Under the pieces are notes generated by a model. It worked only from the letters and a program-made list of their open reading frames with translations, did not search any database and was not told the origin of the DNA. Below, one piece after another: positions 53,690 to 64,000 of a stretch of 64,000 nt of DNA. The stretch comes from Galeruca laticollis (Eukaryota > Arthropoda > Insecta > Coleoptera > Chrysomelidae): positions 228,554,122 to 228,618,121 of the forward strand of contig OY998175.1 of NCBI GenBank assembly GCA_963921935.1, given 5' to 3'. Every line of letters begins with the position of its first letter. Position 1 is the stretch's first letter. The translations under genes were made by a program, and so were the position numbers.

Positions 53690-56630
53690 CTTTATTTTCT
53701 CAGCCATCTTCTGTCCATTGGATATAGGCCTCTCTCATGTTTGACCATACACTTCTATTTTCTGCTATCTGGTATCAATTTTTTCAGATCATCGTACCAT
53801 CTCTGTTGTGGTCTGCCAGTACTTCTTGGTTCTCCCCAAGGTCTCCATCTAGTGATATGTCCACTCCAATTCTCTTTGTGTCTTGCAACATGTCCTACCC
53901 ATTGCCACTTTAAGGAACTGATTCTATGTATAATGTCGGTTACTGTTGTCCTTTCTCGTATCCACTGGTTTGTTTTGTGGTCTCTCAGTGATATTTCCAG
54001 TATTCTTCTCTCTATGGCCCTCTGATGTATTCTTAGTTTGTTAATAATCCTTTTAGTTAGGACCCAGGTCTCGGATCCGTATGTAGTGGCAGGGAGAATG
54101 CATTCCTTGTAGATTTTTGTTTTTAATGTCATGGGGATTTTCATGTTGAAAGCGTATTTTAATTTACCATAGCCCATCCCAATCAGGCTCTCCTATTGAT
54201 CTCAATTTCTTGGTTTTGTTTACTTAGTGTCACTGATTGTCCAAGATATTATTGTGGTTTGCTATGTGTGATTTAAAACCTTCTTACCAATAAATTTATA
54301 TTGTGGTTTACTCAGTGTGAGAAACCTAATTATTATTGTTTAGTTTATTTAATGTTTTAAACTTTTTTATTGTCAATAAAATTTTAATTCACCCGGTATA
54401 TTAGAAAAAATTTTAAAATATGTCATGAAATAATTATACTCGCCTTTTGGAATCCTAGTTTTAGTTATTTATATGAGAACTCAATAACCTCAGGATATTG
54501 GGTTCATAGAATTAGATACATTTTTATTTACTAATTTATATTATAAGCGCCAAAAACAAATTTTTTTATTAATTACAAAGTTTCAAATAAAAAAATGAAA
54601 TTCTTGCTTTTCTTTTCTCTACAAATTTTTACAGAACGGTCCTGTACATTCTGTTTCGAGACCCCTCTCCTGTTACGATACGTCTCATCAATGATACCAA
54701 CTGATAAATTAAACAATAGTCTAGAAATGAAATTCACCAACAATGCAGTTGAATATTTTCAAATAGAAAACGTTATTTAATGCGAAATCAAGAAAAACAA
54801 ATACATTATTCAAATACAAAATTTTAAAAGGAATAACTTATCTACAGTGATCGTTCATTCAATACACATTCACACAAATGGATTATTATTAAATATAGGT
54901 ACAATTATGCAACATATTATACACACTAATTAGATCATATGATGTCAAAAACTTTAAAACATAAAATGGCGGATATGGTGATGATTAATGTCTGTGAAAT
55001 TTCAAAGTTTAACGATATACACACAATACAAGTGAGTTTATTTAACTTTTTAAAACGAAATAGTTTTTAAATACTTGTTCACTTATGTCCAATTCACCTT
55101 GTTTAATTCTTCTTGTAGGATTCTTCCAGGGATACTCTACAGTCTCTCCTGCTTGGGTATAAACCAAAGATGATGTTATATTTCATCTACATCAATACAT
55201 CTTTGATGGGTTTCCAGAGCCAAATTCTTTCTGAGATGTATCGTGGAGATATCATTTCCACGATACAAAACTTTACTTTAATATACGGATAAATATTGAA
55301 GGTTAGTATTCTGCTATTTTTACCAATCTCTTGTTACTTTTCTATTTATCAGTTTCTTTTACAAATTTTATTGAATTATTTTAAAGAATAATGTATTTCT
55401 TTTTATATTTACCATTCAAAATGTTCCACTTTTCTAGTTAATATTCAAAATTCTGTTCCAAAGATTCAATCTTCACCCCCATTCCTTGTTAAAAAAAATT
55501 CTACCTAGTTATTAGTGTCCATTATTAACAAACTCCCCCATTCATTTTTTCTTAATTTTTCAATCAGCTTGCCGCTGATTAAAACATTTCGAATTCACCA
55601 ATCAAATCGGTTATAAAAAATTTTGTTGGTAAATTTCATTTCAGGTTTCAAATTGTTTATTTATCTTTTTAGAACATTCTGTTTTATATTTCTAAATAAT
55701 CAAATTACATACATATACTACTTCCTTTTATATAATTTCCAAAATATTTCAAACTGACAGTTCTATTTATTTTCATTTGATCTATTAAACATGACAAATC
55801 ATTTAACAAATGTCAGACATTATAACCCTAATGTTTTTATTATTTTGACTTTTACTCCTTGACATATTCTAAAATAATTTTCTAGTGTTTCCAAAGAGTT
55901 TCTTACGATATCTAATTAGGATCTTTTAAAACAAATCATAATCTTTTGACTAGTACTATGTAAAAAATAGATTGTTACAGTTTATATAAGGTAACGTTCT
56001 AAAAGGTTCTCTCTTAATAGCTGGAATTCATGTTATCTCTACCATATGTGCATGTACAAGGTCCATTAAGAATTTTCTTTATATTTCTTCGGTTTGATTT
56101 ACTATTTATTTTCTCTCTTGAATGATTTTCCTTCCATAGATCAGCTATATTTCTTATGATTTAAATGGTAATCAAAATTTTAAATTGTATATTTACATAC
56201 AGTGTGTAGCAGGTTCTTTCCATATTATCACATACAAAGTGTCGCAAGTTCTTTTCCATATTAATATGTGTATGATTGTGTTTTGTTTATAGTTTGTTCA
56301 TGAAACGTAATGGTTTGGTCTGCATCAGGAACGTTTGTCATGAATTGTGTTTCTGCATTATTCATATGTAGTCCAATTTTGGCAGTTGCTACATGTAGTT
56401 CTTCCAACATCTTAGTTAATTCTTGTTTATCTCTTCCAAACAGGACGATATCATCAGCAAACCTTAAATTGCTTAGGTATTCACCATGGATGCTTATTCC
56501 CTTTTCCCTCCAAATGACTTTCTTGAAGAAATCCTCCAAAACCAGAGTAAACAATTTTGGCGAAATTACATCTCCCTGTCTGACGCCTCTTTTCGATTGT
56601 AATTGTAATATTAGTGTTTGTCAATGAAAT
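53690..56630 (-). pseudogene. RTE-type reverse transcriptase fragment, split by a 2-kb element
   Basis: Read on the minus strand. Right piece (56630-56264): KRGVRQGDVISPKLFTLVLE, LSNLRFADDIVLFGRDKQEL with the catalytic pair, IGLHMNNAETQFMTN, NKTQSYTY. Left piece (54249-53690): LGQSVTLSKQNQEIEINRR, YGKLKYAFNMKIPMTLKTKI, TTYGSETWVLTKRIINKLRI, LKWQWVGHVARHKENWSGHI, TGRPQQRWYDDLKKLIP. The codons for YTY and LG become adjacent when 54250-56263 is removed, so this was one gene. A one-base frameshift near 54180 and a 5' truncation at GVRQGD are independent lesions. The same family as 44946-45833. Confidence 0.9.
54250..56263. mobile_element. 2,014-bp element of unknown class with doubled terminal motifs
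   Basis: Defined by the split RTE gene: ATAT at 54246-54249 and at 56264-56267 is the target duplication (4 bp). The left end has TATTGTGGTTTGCTATGTGT and, 49 bp on, TATTGTGGTTTACTCAGTGT. The right end, read inwards, has TAATATGGAAAAGAACTTGC and, about 36 bp on, TAATATGGAAAGAACCTGCT. So each end carries a motif twice in direct orientation, and the two ends match only weakly as inverted repeats (TATTGTGG against TAATATGG). The interior has no open frame with a recognisable motif. A non-autonomous DNA transposon is the likeliest reading, superfamily unknown. Confidence 0.8.
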
Positions 56631-56689
56631 TAACTATAAATATAATGTTAAATTCTCAAAAATAATTTGACATTGACATTTCCGTGCGG

Positions 56690-56900
56690 AAAAGTGTCAT
56701 AGCTTGTAATTTTCCCACAGTAAGTTATTATTTTTCCAACAGATATGTAAGAAAAGGTCTGCTTTACGTATACAAATTTGTGTAGAAAAGCTTGTTTTGC
56801 ATAGTGGTTGTAGAAAAAGTAATTTTCTCACTCGTCCTTTAGGTTCGTGCCACAATCTTCCATTTGAACTTTCCCTACTTGTTGCACAATATACTATTTT
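56690..56900. repeat. Foldback-family fragment
   Basis: GTTGTAGAAAAAGTAATTTT, TAGGTTCGTGCCACAA and TTGTTGCACAATATACTA match the order of motifs in the repeats at 23.4 and 53.4 kb. Confidence 0.55.
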
Positions 56901-57291
56901 CAAACAAGTACCACAAATGATACATAAAGTAACAGTTAAGATTTCAAGGCGTTTTACAAAGTGTTTTTGTATAATCCAATCCTGTGTACTACGCACAGAC
57001 TAATTCCTGTGTTATTCTCATTTCAATAATGACACATAGCTTACAACAACAGAACTCGTTCGTTTCCTGTAAAAAGTACCAAGTGAATCATAGGTTTTAT
57101 ATTGGGAATGATTTATGGACACTTTTTTTGTCTTCCTAACACAGGTCCGCACTTATGTTATTTTCAAAACAAAGATAATATAATTGCGCAAGATGGACAA
57201 TCATAACAAAAAAAATGTCTGGAATTCATTTATAGAAAAGTTTTAATTTTTATACAGGATATTCCTAGATAAAGTGAAAAATTTTTATTAC

Positions 57292-57322
57292 TTTGTGTGT
57301 GTGTGTGTATGGGAGGGGGGGG
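57292..57322 (+). repeat. (GT)n and poly-G tract
   Basis: About eight GT units followed by GGGAGGGGGGGGG. A simple repeat, no other feature nearby to 57550. Confidence 0.85.
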
Positions 57323-58076
57323 GACTGGCTTGGAATTAAAACCTTCAGCCACAGATTTTTTTTATTTAATGGTAGACTGAACGTGTTACTTGAATCTACA
57401 TTTCAACACCATTACAGATCAAATTTCGTTTGTCTAAAAAACTCCACCAGAGTGTCAAAAACTATTTTATTATTCAACCCCAATAAAGAGTATTTACGGG
57501 GAACTGTATGTCTAATTTACTAAGGGATTTAAAAAGATTGTGTGATTCCTTCTTTTAATTTTATTTTTATTTTGTTATAGAAGAGATCCTTGCTGAATTT
57601 AGAAACGTCCTGTATGTGTACGAAAACCACACGGAAAAAAATTGCATAAGATCCATAACAATAGAATTAAATTTGAATATACAAGGTTATACGCACAAAT
57701 TAAGCATATTCTTTATTTTTAATGATAAATTTGTATATTTAAATATTAATATCTCGGAAACCGTTCACAGTAGAGATTTGGGGTAAAAAAAATTACTATA
57801 AATGCAGCCAGGACAAATCACTGGAAAATATTCACAAGTTCGTAATATGGCCGCTAGGGGGCGTAAACCTACTAGTAATTCAGAAAAGGGGGGTTTTCTG
57901 ATATAATTGTGTTATTGTATCTTTTGTGTTTATTGAATTTCAAAAAGTCAGCTGACAGCGCATCTGATTATTGGCATATTTTTGACAGATAAATAAATGG
58001 TGTCAGTTATATTTGCTCGTACTTATTTTAATTAAATAGTAGTTGTACAACACAATAGTGGCGACGACGAAAAGAA

Positions 58077-58230
58077 ATGTCGGAAGAGGGAGATTTACAG
58101 AAACTTAAGAAGACACGGGCTGTAATTAAAGGCCAAAAGACATGCAGAAGATATAACCCTACATTGAATGAGCTTAGTGTCAAGCTAAATGCTATTGCAG
58201 AATACTGGGATCATTATAAACGAATTCAGG
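58077..58230 (+). pseudogene. gag: Gypsy Gag N-terminus
   Basis: MSEEGDLQKLKKTRAVIKGQ, NELSVKLNAIAEYWDHYKRI up to the insertion point. It resumes after 62273 as QDSIDSLTEENELENEIDCR and DEYLQLTAKLQDLIENLKP, a helical, charged region. The ATG is the first after the primer-binding site. The pattern reminds me of the N-terminal helices of BEL/Pao Gag, but the downstream pol is Ty3-type, so I keep it as part of this gypsy element. Confidence 0.7.
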
Positions 58231-60149
58231 GGTCCGGTGCACTTCGCGACCCTCCGAATTTTGCAACGATTTTTTTTTATTAGAACGCCCTATTGTTATA
58301 GAACATTTTAAGAGAAAAAAATTCTTGGATCATGCACTTTTGAAAGAGAAAATCGCAATTAAAAGTACTAAAAATCCGCCATTTTTCAAAAAAATTTGAC
58401 AATTATGTCTAGATATCAGATGGTCACAAATTTTAGAAGGAGGAGTGTTGCCAGTTCTCATTTCCGTGACTTGTGTCTGCTTGGAAATACTTTATACAAG
58501 ATTTATACTATCTTCATGATTTAAATGTATGTATTGAAAATGTACTTCTTTGGACGTATTATGTATTTTCCACTGGTACTAACTTAGTACGTATATTTTA
58601 TGTAGTTAGGGTAAATATAAAAAATTATGTATATATTTGTGATTTTTAGTTAAAAGTTAACGTTAAATGTCACGATAAGTATAAGTATTTTTCTTATAAC
58701 GAGCGTATTGTTGATAATTAAAGGAGAAGTATTTTTAAAATAATCGCGAGATCGCAGTTCTAATGGATTGTTTTATTCAATTTTAGTCATATTTTATATT
58801 TATATTTCTATTATTTTACATTTGACCAATGTTCACTTGAACAAATGGAAAAATATAGTTTCCATCAATCGATCGAAAAACCTAGCTAGCTTGGGCGATA
58901 GACAAGGCGAGAAAAGATGAAGCGATTCACCATAACACATAACCTAATATTTTAAATCTTTAAAAACAACGAAGTAATATGATCAGTGTTCTAATTTAAT
59001 GTCCTTTTTGTTTTCTCCGCGTTCAATTGAGTGCAAATGTAAATGTGATAAATTTTCGCAAGTTTTGCGCCTTCTTCGCGCTAGCTTTGTGCAATTTTTC
59101 CGCTAAGTTCTGGTATACTATTATATCTGAGATTACCTATATACTATTCTGGAACATTTGTCGTCCCTAGCAAACTTGTTTGACACATAATGACATCCCA
59201 AATACGAGTTTAAAGATGATTGTTAATGTGCTACTTTGATCTATAGAGAAAAGAATGTACATATAAAGTATGTATACACTTATTGGACCACCAGAAGCAT
59301 TAAAGATAATCTTAAGTACATACAAATGTTTATTTTAAATATGTCTTTAGGACGTACATTATCATTTTAATTAGATCCATTATAGGATGTAGCAAACTTC
59401 ATGTGGAATACAAATTATTTGATATTTTTTCGAGTAGGGGTAGGGAATATATCAAGATTATATTTCGTTTCACTCCTCGAACCAATTATAATCCGACCAA
59501 CAGTCACAAATATTTGTAGTAAAACTTTAATGGAATTTTTTATTGCCGAATCAGTATAATTTACAATACTTTACCTAATTCAATTCAATATCGGTTCCTG
59601 ACCAACTGACAGATCAAAATGTAACTAGAATATCATTAAATATGAAACAAGAAATATAAAAAAATTACTCACCTAACTTAAGTATACAGACCAAATAGAA
59701 CTCAACAATGTAGTGAACTAGAGAGGATAACGCGCCGAAGTTTGATTAACTACCAATTTTTTTGTTGTGGGGGAAATCTTATATAGACCTTGGAAATGAG
59801 TACCAAGTTGCTGGATTCCACCAACCATGTTTTCATCTCCAACCCTTAATGGGACAAGGAAACGTGATTCTAAAGAGCCATGGTCGATCGCCTACCTGCT
59901 AAAACCTACCACCAATCTGTCCGAACTCTGTATCTGATATGTTTTTAAAAATTTGAATTCGGTCAACCCAACCTAACCCAATCTAACCTACTTATCTACT
60001 TATGAATATTTAAACTAACCTAATCTAACCTAACTAAATCTCAACTATAAACTACACAGGATAACGCGCCGAAATTTGTTAGATAATATTATTGAATCTC
60101 GCACTAGGAGTGGGACCAAACACTTGCCACCACATAAACTGATCCACTT

Positions 60150-60570
60150 ATTCCGATAAAAAACTTGAGGACATCACCCCGGACGCCTTAAATATTGTTT
60201 AATGGACGACCAGTGGCCTTCAATATGGTTCGTGCACACTCCCGTTACCGGATCCACAAAGTTTCTGGAATGGTTAACTTCCTTATGTATCTAAGGGGAT
60301 GCACCTCCCAGATTTTTGAGGCCACTATATCCCCTCCAGCAGTCAGTCCATATTTCAGTACCCGGCAATACGTGACGAGAAATTATTGATTCCAGAGCAG
60401 TGGCTGTTCGGTTGAGAACAAATAATACATAGACACGTTTATCCGTGACATCATAGATACCAAGCACCCACTGCTCTGGAATCATTCGCCCCCTATTATA
60501 TTTTCGTTTGGTCAGCAAGAATTCATCGATTTGCAAGATGTGACCGTCCCCACTTAAAAAATGTAAACAT
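60150..60570 (-). pseudogene. ISXO2-like (Merlin) transposase fragment
   Basis: The minus strand reads HILQIDEFLLTKRKYNRGRM with the first catalytic Asp, PEQWVLGIYDVTDKRVYVLF, ESIISRHVLPGTEIWTDCWR with the second Asp, GYSGLKNLG, then after a frame change EVNHSRNFVDPVTGVHEPY, where relatives carry the third acidic residue a little further on. The tail FLSE-VDQFMW is also recognisable. The N-terminal zinc/HTH part, expected to the right of 60570, is not visible. A stop and frameshifts make it inactive. Confidence 0.85.
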
Positions 60571-60671
60571 TTTTAAAGTAACCCTACATGGTATCGACAC
60601 CGGTCAACTTTCGTTTAACTGAAATCAGCTATGCGCGAATTGCACAATCTGTTGAATTTTTCCATTTGCGC

Positions 60672-61110
60672 GCATTTTTCACAATCTATCGATAGCTGTT
60701 CACTCAATTTTTCCATTTGCAAATTGTGTATGTATTCCTGATAGTATACCTATTTGAGCACGGATTATTTCATAATAATGTGGATAATCATTTGAATTAT
60801 TGAAGATTTATTTCCGTTTGAGACACTAAAGCAGATTGATATCGCGAGCGAAGCGGGCGCGCTTTTTCCACGTGTCGCAATTCGCGCGCGCGAATTGCGA
60901 AACGTCGAACCGGCGCGCATTTTTCACAATATGTACATAGCTTTTCACTCAACTTTTTCATTTGCATATTGTGTATGTATTCCTAATAGTATACCTATTT
61001 GAGCACGTATTATTTCATAATAATGTGGATAATCAATTGAATTATTGAAGATTGGATTTCCGCTTAAAATACTAAAGCAGATTGATATCGCTAGCGAAGC
61101 GAACGCGCCG
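60672..61110 (+). repeat. ~240-bp tandem duplication
   Basis: GCGCATTTTTCACAAT occurs at 60672 and 60914, and in both copies is followed by CAATTTTTCCATTTGC or a close variant, TGTGTATGTATTCCT, TAATGTGGATAATCA and TAAAGCAGATTGATATCGC. The ends are rich in CGCGCG/GCGAAGCG palindromes. Confidence 0.85.
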
Positions 61111-62273
61111 GTTCAACGTTTCGCAGTTCGGGCACATCTTATATTCCGCGGTAACAAGTTCACATTTTGGAGCCTAATTAACAATTCCTCATCGTTTAAA
61201 TTAATAATAGAATTCAGTTGGAAAACGTTTTTGACTTCCATTTTGACCACCGTCAAAATATTATCATAATACTATCATTTTTTTTCACTTGCGATTACTA
61301 ACAACCAATCCTATCCCAATAATGAACTCAACAATATAATAACACTTTTGTCATGACCATAAACGAAGGAAAGTGCATTTAGAAATAACGTAGGCATCGT
61401 TCCGCGTACTGCGTTAAAGGGAAAGGAATAATTTATTGAATATTTAAAAAGGTCACGGAATGTCGACGTTACTTAAGCGCAGGCGTAGATTACTATAGCT
61501 GCAACCCACGATACAAACATACTATATCGATCGTGGCTGCAACCGTGCACAAGAATAGATTATCGATGAATTTGCCTGTAAACCTTTCAAAACAAATCGA
61601 TAATGTATGAAAATCGCCATGAGAGATTTATATTCTGTTGTTTATTGTTGATTCTGTGGTCCAGCAAAAAAGTTTGTATTGATCTCTTTCATTTAATGTA
61701 ACGTATAAATAAAATCTAAGATGAACAGTACATTCTAAGGATATTTATTATTTCAAATTTCATTATTAAGTATACATGCAAATAATTTTATAATATATTC
61801 ATATATCTATTACAACACAAAATTAATTCAACTGAAAGAAAATAAAGATCACTTGACAACGCTGCTAAAACTCATATGATGACAGAAAAGTATCCTAATT
61901 TGTGATCCTGGTTGCCTAGACATAAGATGTCAGTGTCTAATTTATAACCTAGTGTCAAGTGAAAATAATTACGCCTAAGAATATATTTAAAAATTGGCAA
62001 AATTTAACTATTTTCTTCCGGTATTTTTTGTGAAACAGACTTATATTTAGTTCAAGATAATAACCTTTACAATTTGAAGTGAAAATATTTATAGTAAAAT
62101 AGCATTAACTAGTGTTGAAAAAGTACCATTTTTCGAACTAAATTCGTGATTTTTGAAGTAATTACTGAATGATCCAGCGAAATTTTTGTTCTAATCTGCT
62201 TTATTTAAGGTAAGCTGTCAAACAAAATTAAAATTAACATAAAATTCGGAGGGTTACGAAGTGCACCGGAACC

Positions 62274-62807
62274 GAATTCAGGATAGTATCGATTCTCTAA
62301 CTGAGGAAAACGAGTTAGAGAACGAAATAGACTGTAGATGCAATGTTGAAGATGAATACTTACAACTTACAGCTAAATTACAGGACTTAATAGAGAATCT
62401 AAAACCTACTAGTTCAATTACTATACCTTACTCATCTTACCGATTGAACTGTTTGTACCTCACATGGTTTTACACCAGGCAGCATCAATTTTACTCCTCA
62501 TAATCCTGATGAAACGATTACAAATTTTATTAGAAAACTAGAGGTATTTCTACATCTAAAAGGTCAACTCATTGATGATAAAAGTAAGGTTTACACATTA
62601 CTGCACGCCCTTACTTCCCAGTTGCACCAGCAGCTTTATGATATCTGTGCTCCTGAAAATCCATTGTCAAAAAACTATAATGAGTTAGTACATCTAGTAC
62701 AGAATTTTGTTTGCCCACAGCCAAGCCAATTGCTCTACAACACAAATTTATTTCTAGAACACAAAACGAACATGAATCTGTAAACGTTTTCAGTAGCTCT
62801 CAAAAAA
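62274..62807 (+). pseudogene. gag: Gypsy Gag middle part
   Basis: Continues the gag after the Merlin insertion. After a frameshift near 62400-62460 it reads FTPHNPDETITNFIRKLEVF, SKVYTLLHALTSQLHQQLYD, ENPLSKNYNELVHLVQNFVC, which is a capsid-domain pattern of Ty3/gypsy (the seg FIRKLEVFLHLK, then the LVHLVQNF helix). A stop near 62781 separates it from the frame that follows. Confidence 0.75.
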
Positions 62808-63716
62808 ATGACAATTAACTGCGACTTTAATTGTGGATGTGGAAAGTCCGTGGCAGAAATGTTTCTCAAATTACAGTTTATTCGTGGGATTAATGACATG
62901 AACATTCGAACGAGATTGCTTCAAGATCGAGAGAAACGCACTTACCAAGACATAGTTAACATAGCTTCGGCTATAGAGTTGGCCAAGTTAGAAAGTATGA
63001 GTATACATAATAAAACTACAGAACCAGTTGGTTTAAATAAAATCGGCACCAGAAATGTCAGTGACAGTAGGAATAACAAAACAAGGGACGACACGAATAC
63101 ACAAACGCCTCTTAGCCCACAATCTTCAAGGACAGGAATCGACAAACTTAGAAGCAAATGTTATAGATGTGGTTCATCTTCACACAGGGCTAATCAATGT
63201 CGATTTATAGATACAGAATGTCGAAAGTGTAGAAAAGTTGTACACATTGTTAAGTATTTACAGGAAAAATCTCAACTATTGGTACCCAAAAATGTAAGAC
63301 AACATCAAACTGAAAATGGATCTGAAAATAGTGAAAACGAATATGAAATCAACGTTCTTAGTGACAAGTGCAATGACAAATTTATGGTTGAGATTAGCAT
63401 AGAAGTAAAGCCTGTACCCATGGAATTAGATACGGGAGCAGTCCTTAGTACAATGTCTTACAATGAGTTTAAAAAACTGAATATACCTCTCCAAATATTT
63501 TCAACAAATATTGAACTTCGCACTTATACTGGAGAAGCTTTCAAACCAAGAGCGATCACATTTGCTAAATGCATGTACAAGACACAGACATTTGTGGTAA
63601 AACTGTATCTTATTGATCAAAATGTAGATGCCATATTCGGAAGGGACTGGCTACGAGAGGCCAGGTTAGACTGGGGTGAAATCAAAAGTCTGAAAACAAC
63701 TCAACCTTCAAACTGA
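62808..63716 (+). CDS. gag-pol: Gypsy Gag C-terminus, zinc knuckles and protease
   Basis: A 302-codon open frame that continues the capsid (GKSVAEMFLKLQFIRGINDM, RLLQDREKRTYQDIVNIASA), then a Ser/Thr/Asn-rich linker. Zinc knuckle CYRCGSSSHRANQC is intact (C-x2-C-x4-H-x4-C). The second, CRKCRKVVHIVKYL, has lost its last Cys. The aspartic protease follows: PMELDTGAVLSTMS with the catalytic Asp in DTGA, and NVDAIFGRDWLRE as the flap-side strand. The frame shifts near 63690-63710 into RT. The first Met is internal to the Gag and is only where the open frame begins. Confidence 0.88.
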   Translation: MTINCDFNCGCGKSVAEMFLKLQFIRGINDMNIRTRLLQDREKRTYQDIVNIASAIELAKLESMSIHNKTTEPVGLNKIGTRNVSDSRNNKTRDDTNTQTPLSPQSSRTGIDKLRSKCYRCGSSSHRANQCRFIDTECRKCRKVVHIVKYLQEKSQLLVPKNVRQHQTENGSENSENEYEINVLSDKCNDKFMVEISIEVKPVPMELDTGAVLSTMSYNEFKKLNIPLQIFSTNIELRTYTGEAFKPRAITFAKCMYKTQTFVVKLYLIDQNVDAIFGRDWLREARLDWGEIKSLKTTQPSN

Positions 63717-64000
63717 CAAACATTTTGAGTGAATTTAGTGATATCTTTGATAAAAAAATCGGTGAAATACCTGAGTATTTGGGACAGTTTAGGCTTCTCG
63801 ATGATGCTACACCAATTTTTATTAAGCCAAGACAGGTACCATTTTCCCTCAAAACTAAAGTAGAAAACGAACTTAAAAGACTTGAAGAATGTGGCATAAT
63901 AACAAAAGTTAAACACTCTGACTGGGGTACCCCTATTGTGCCCGTTGTCAAGCCAAATGGCCAAGTGCGGATTTGTGCTGACTATAAAGTTACAGTGAAC
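63717..64000 (+). pseudogene. pol: Gypsy RT N-terminus, partial at window edge
   Basis: LTNILSEFSDIFDKKIGEIP, IFIKPRQVPFSLKTKVENEL, RLEECGIITKVKHSDWGTPI, VPVVKPNGQVRICADYKVTV: the N-terminal fingers of Ty3/gypsy RT, cut by the end of the window before the YxDD box. It is in another frame than the protease, so a base was gained or lost near 63700. Confidence 0.9.

Larger units (their letters stand above)
58231..62273 (-). mobile_element. Merlin-like (ISXO2/IS1595-type) DNA transposon
   Basis: TIRs of about 32 bp: GGTCCGGTGCACTTCGCGAC ... at 58231-58262 and the inverted TACGAAGTGCACCGGAACC at the right end, flanked by the 9-bp duplication GAATTCAGG (58222-58230, 62274-62282). Merlin elements make 8-9-bp duplications and encode an ISXO2-type transposase, and a remnant of one lies inside. 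The element is 4,043 bp, long for Merlin, and also holds tandem repeats, so parts may be later insertions. Confidence 0.8.
58050..64000 (+). mobile_element. Ty3/gypsy element, runs off the right edge, split by a Merlin-like element
   Basis: A primer-binding-like TGGCGACGACGAAAAG at 58059 follows ACAACACAA, the probable LTR end. The LTR start could not be placed. Then come gag, zinc knuckles, protease and the beginning of RT in the order of Ty3/gypsy elements. The gag is cut after 153 bp by the insertion at 58231-62273. No 3' LTR is in the window. Confidence 0.8.

Noticed and set aside
53615..54025. 136-codon plus-strand frame with hydrophobic stretches.
   Set aside because: Antisense of the RTE reverse-transcriptase C-terminal region, whose motifs on the minus strand are unmistakable.
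58077..58230. BEL/Pao assignment of the element at the right edge, from its N-terminal Gag helices.
   Set aside because: The downstream capsid, CCHC knuckles, DTGA protease and RT fingers are of Ty3/gypsy type and follow in frame order.

Overview
The window looks like a chromosome segment from an arthropod, most likely an insect. It is about 30% GC, it has spliced-gene architecture at one locus, and its mobile elements are typical of insects: Ty3/gypsy, Penelope-like, piggyBac, rosa-like DD41D Tc1/mariner, RTE, Crypton and Merlin/ISXO2. Nothing in the sequence fixes the species. The only candidate host-type gene is a spliced THAP-domain gene at about 21.9-22.9 kb. Almost everything else is transposable-element sequence, mostly broken and heavily nested, plus satellite and foldback repeats.

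Layout. 1.8-5.8 kb: a gypsy-type LTR element bounded by LTRs and a 4-bp target duplication. It has a SAP-domain Gag and a pol tail holding a TARG1/OARD1-like macrodomain followed by a CCCH finger. 7.3-10.0 kb: a 5'-truncated non-LTR element with RT, RNase H and a zinc knuckle. 10.05-15.9 kb: a DDE transposase gene split by a DD41D element with roughly 0.5-kb inverted arms, one arm itself hit by a piggyBac. 15.9-16.7 kb: an inverted pair of Penelope long terminal repeats carrying hammerhead-ribozyme-like motifs. 17.2-20.4 kb: a gypsy gag fused to a DUF7869-like pseudogene. 20.4-21.2 kb: a 174-bp tandem repeat. 21.9-22.9 kb: the THAP gene. 23-25.2 kb: foldback and tandem repeats. 26.5-29.7 kb: a Crypton-like tyrosine recombinase split by a Penelope-like element. 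30.8-37.5 kb: more Penelope copies with MITEs. 37.5-42.6 kb: a long hairpin, (TA)n arrays and two diverged copies of a unit of about 2.1-2.5 kb. 42.7-47.4 kb: a stack of nested elements (non-LTR RT, DD41D, hAT, then RTE and a mini DD41D). 48.0-51.8 kb: a ~75-bp satellite with a 302-bp higher-order period, interrupted by a non-LTR insertion. 53.7-56.6 kb: an RTE fragment split by a 2.0-kb element of unknown class. 58-64 kb: a gypsy gag-pol gene running off the window, split by a Merlin-like element.

Many insertions can be dated relative to each other, because target-site duplications and broken reading frames show the pre-insertion site. The most unusual item is the macrodomain-bearing gypsy element. 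The hammerhead-bearing Penelope family, the deep nests and the higher-order satellite follow. No tRNA, rRNA or CRISPR was seen.
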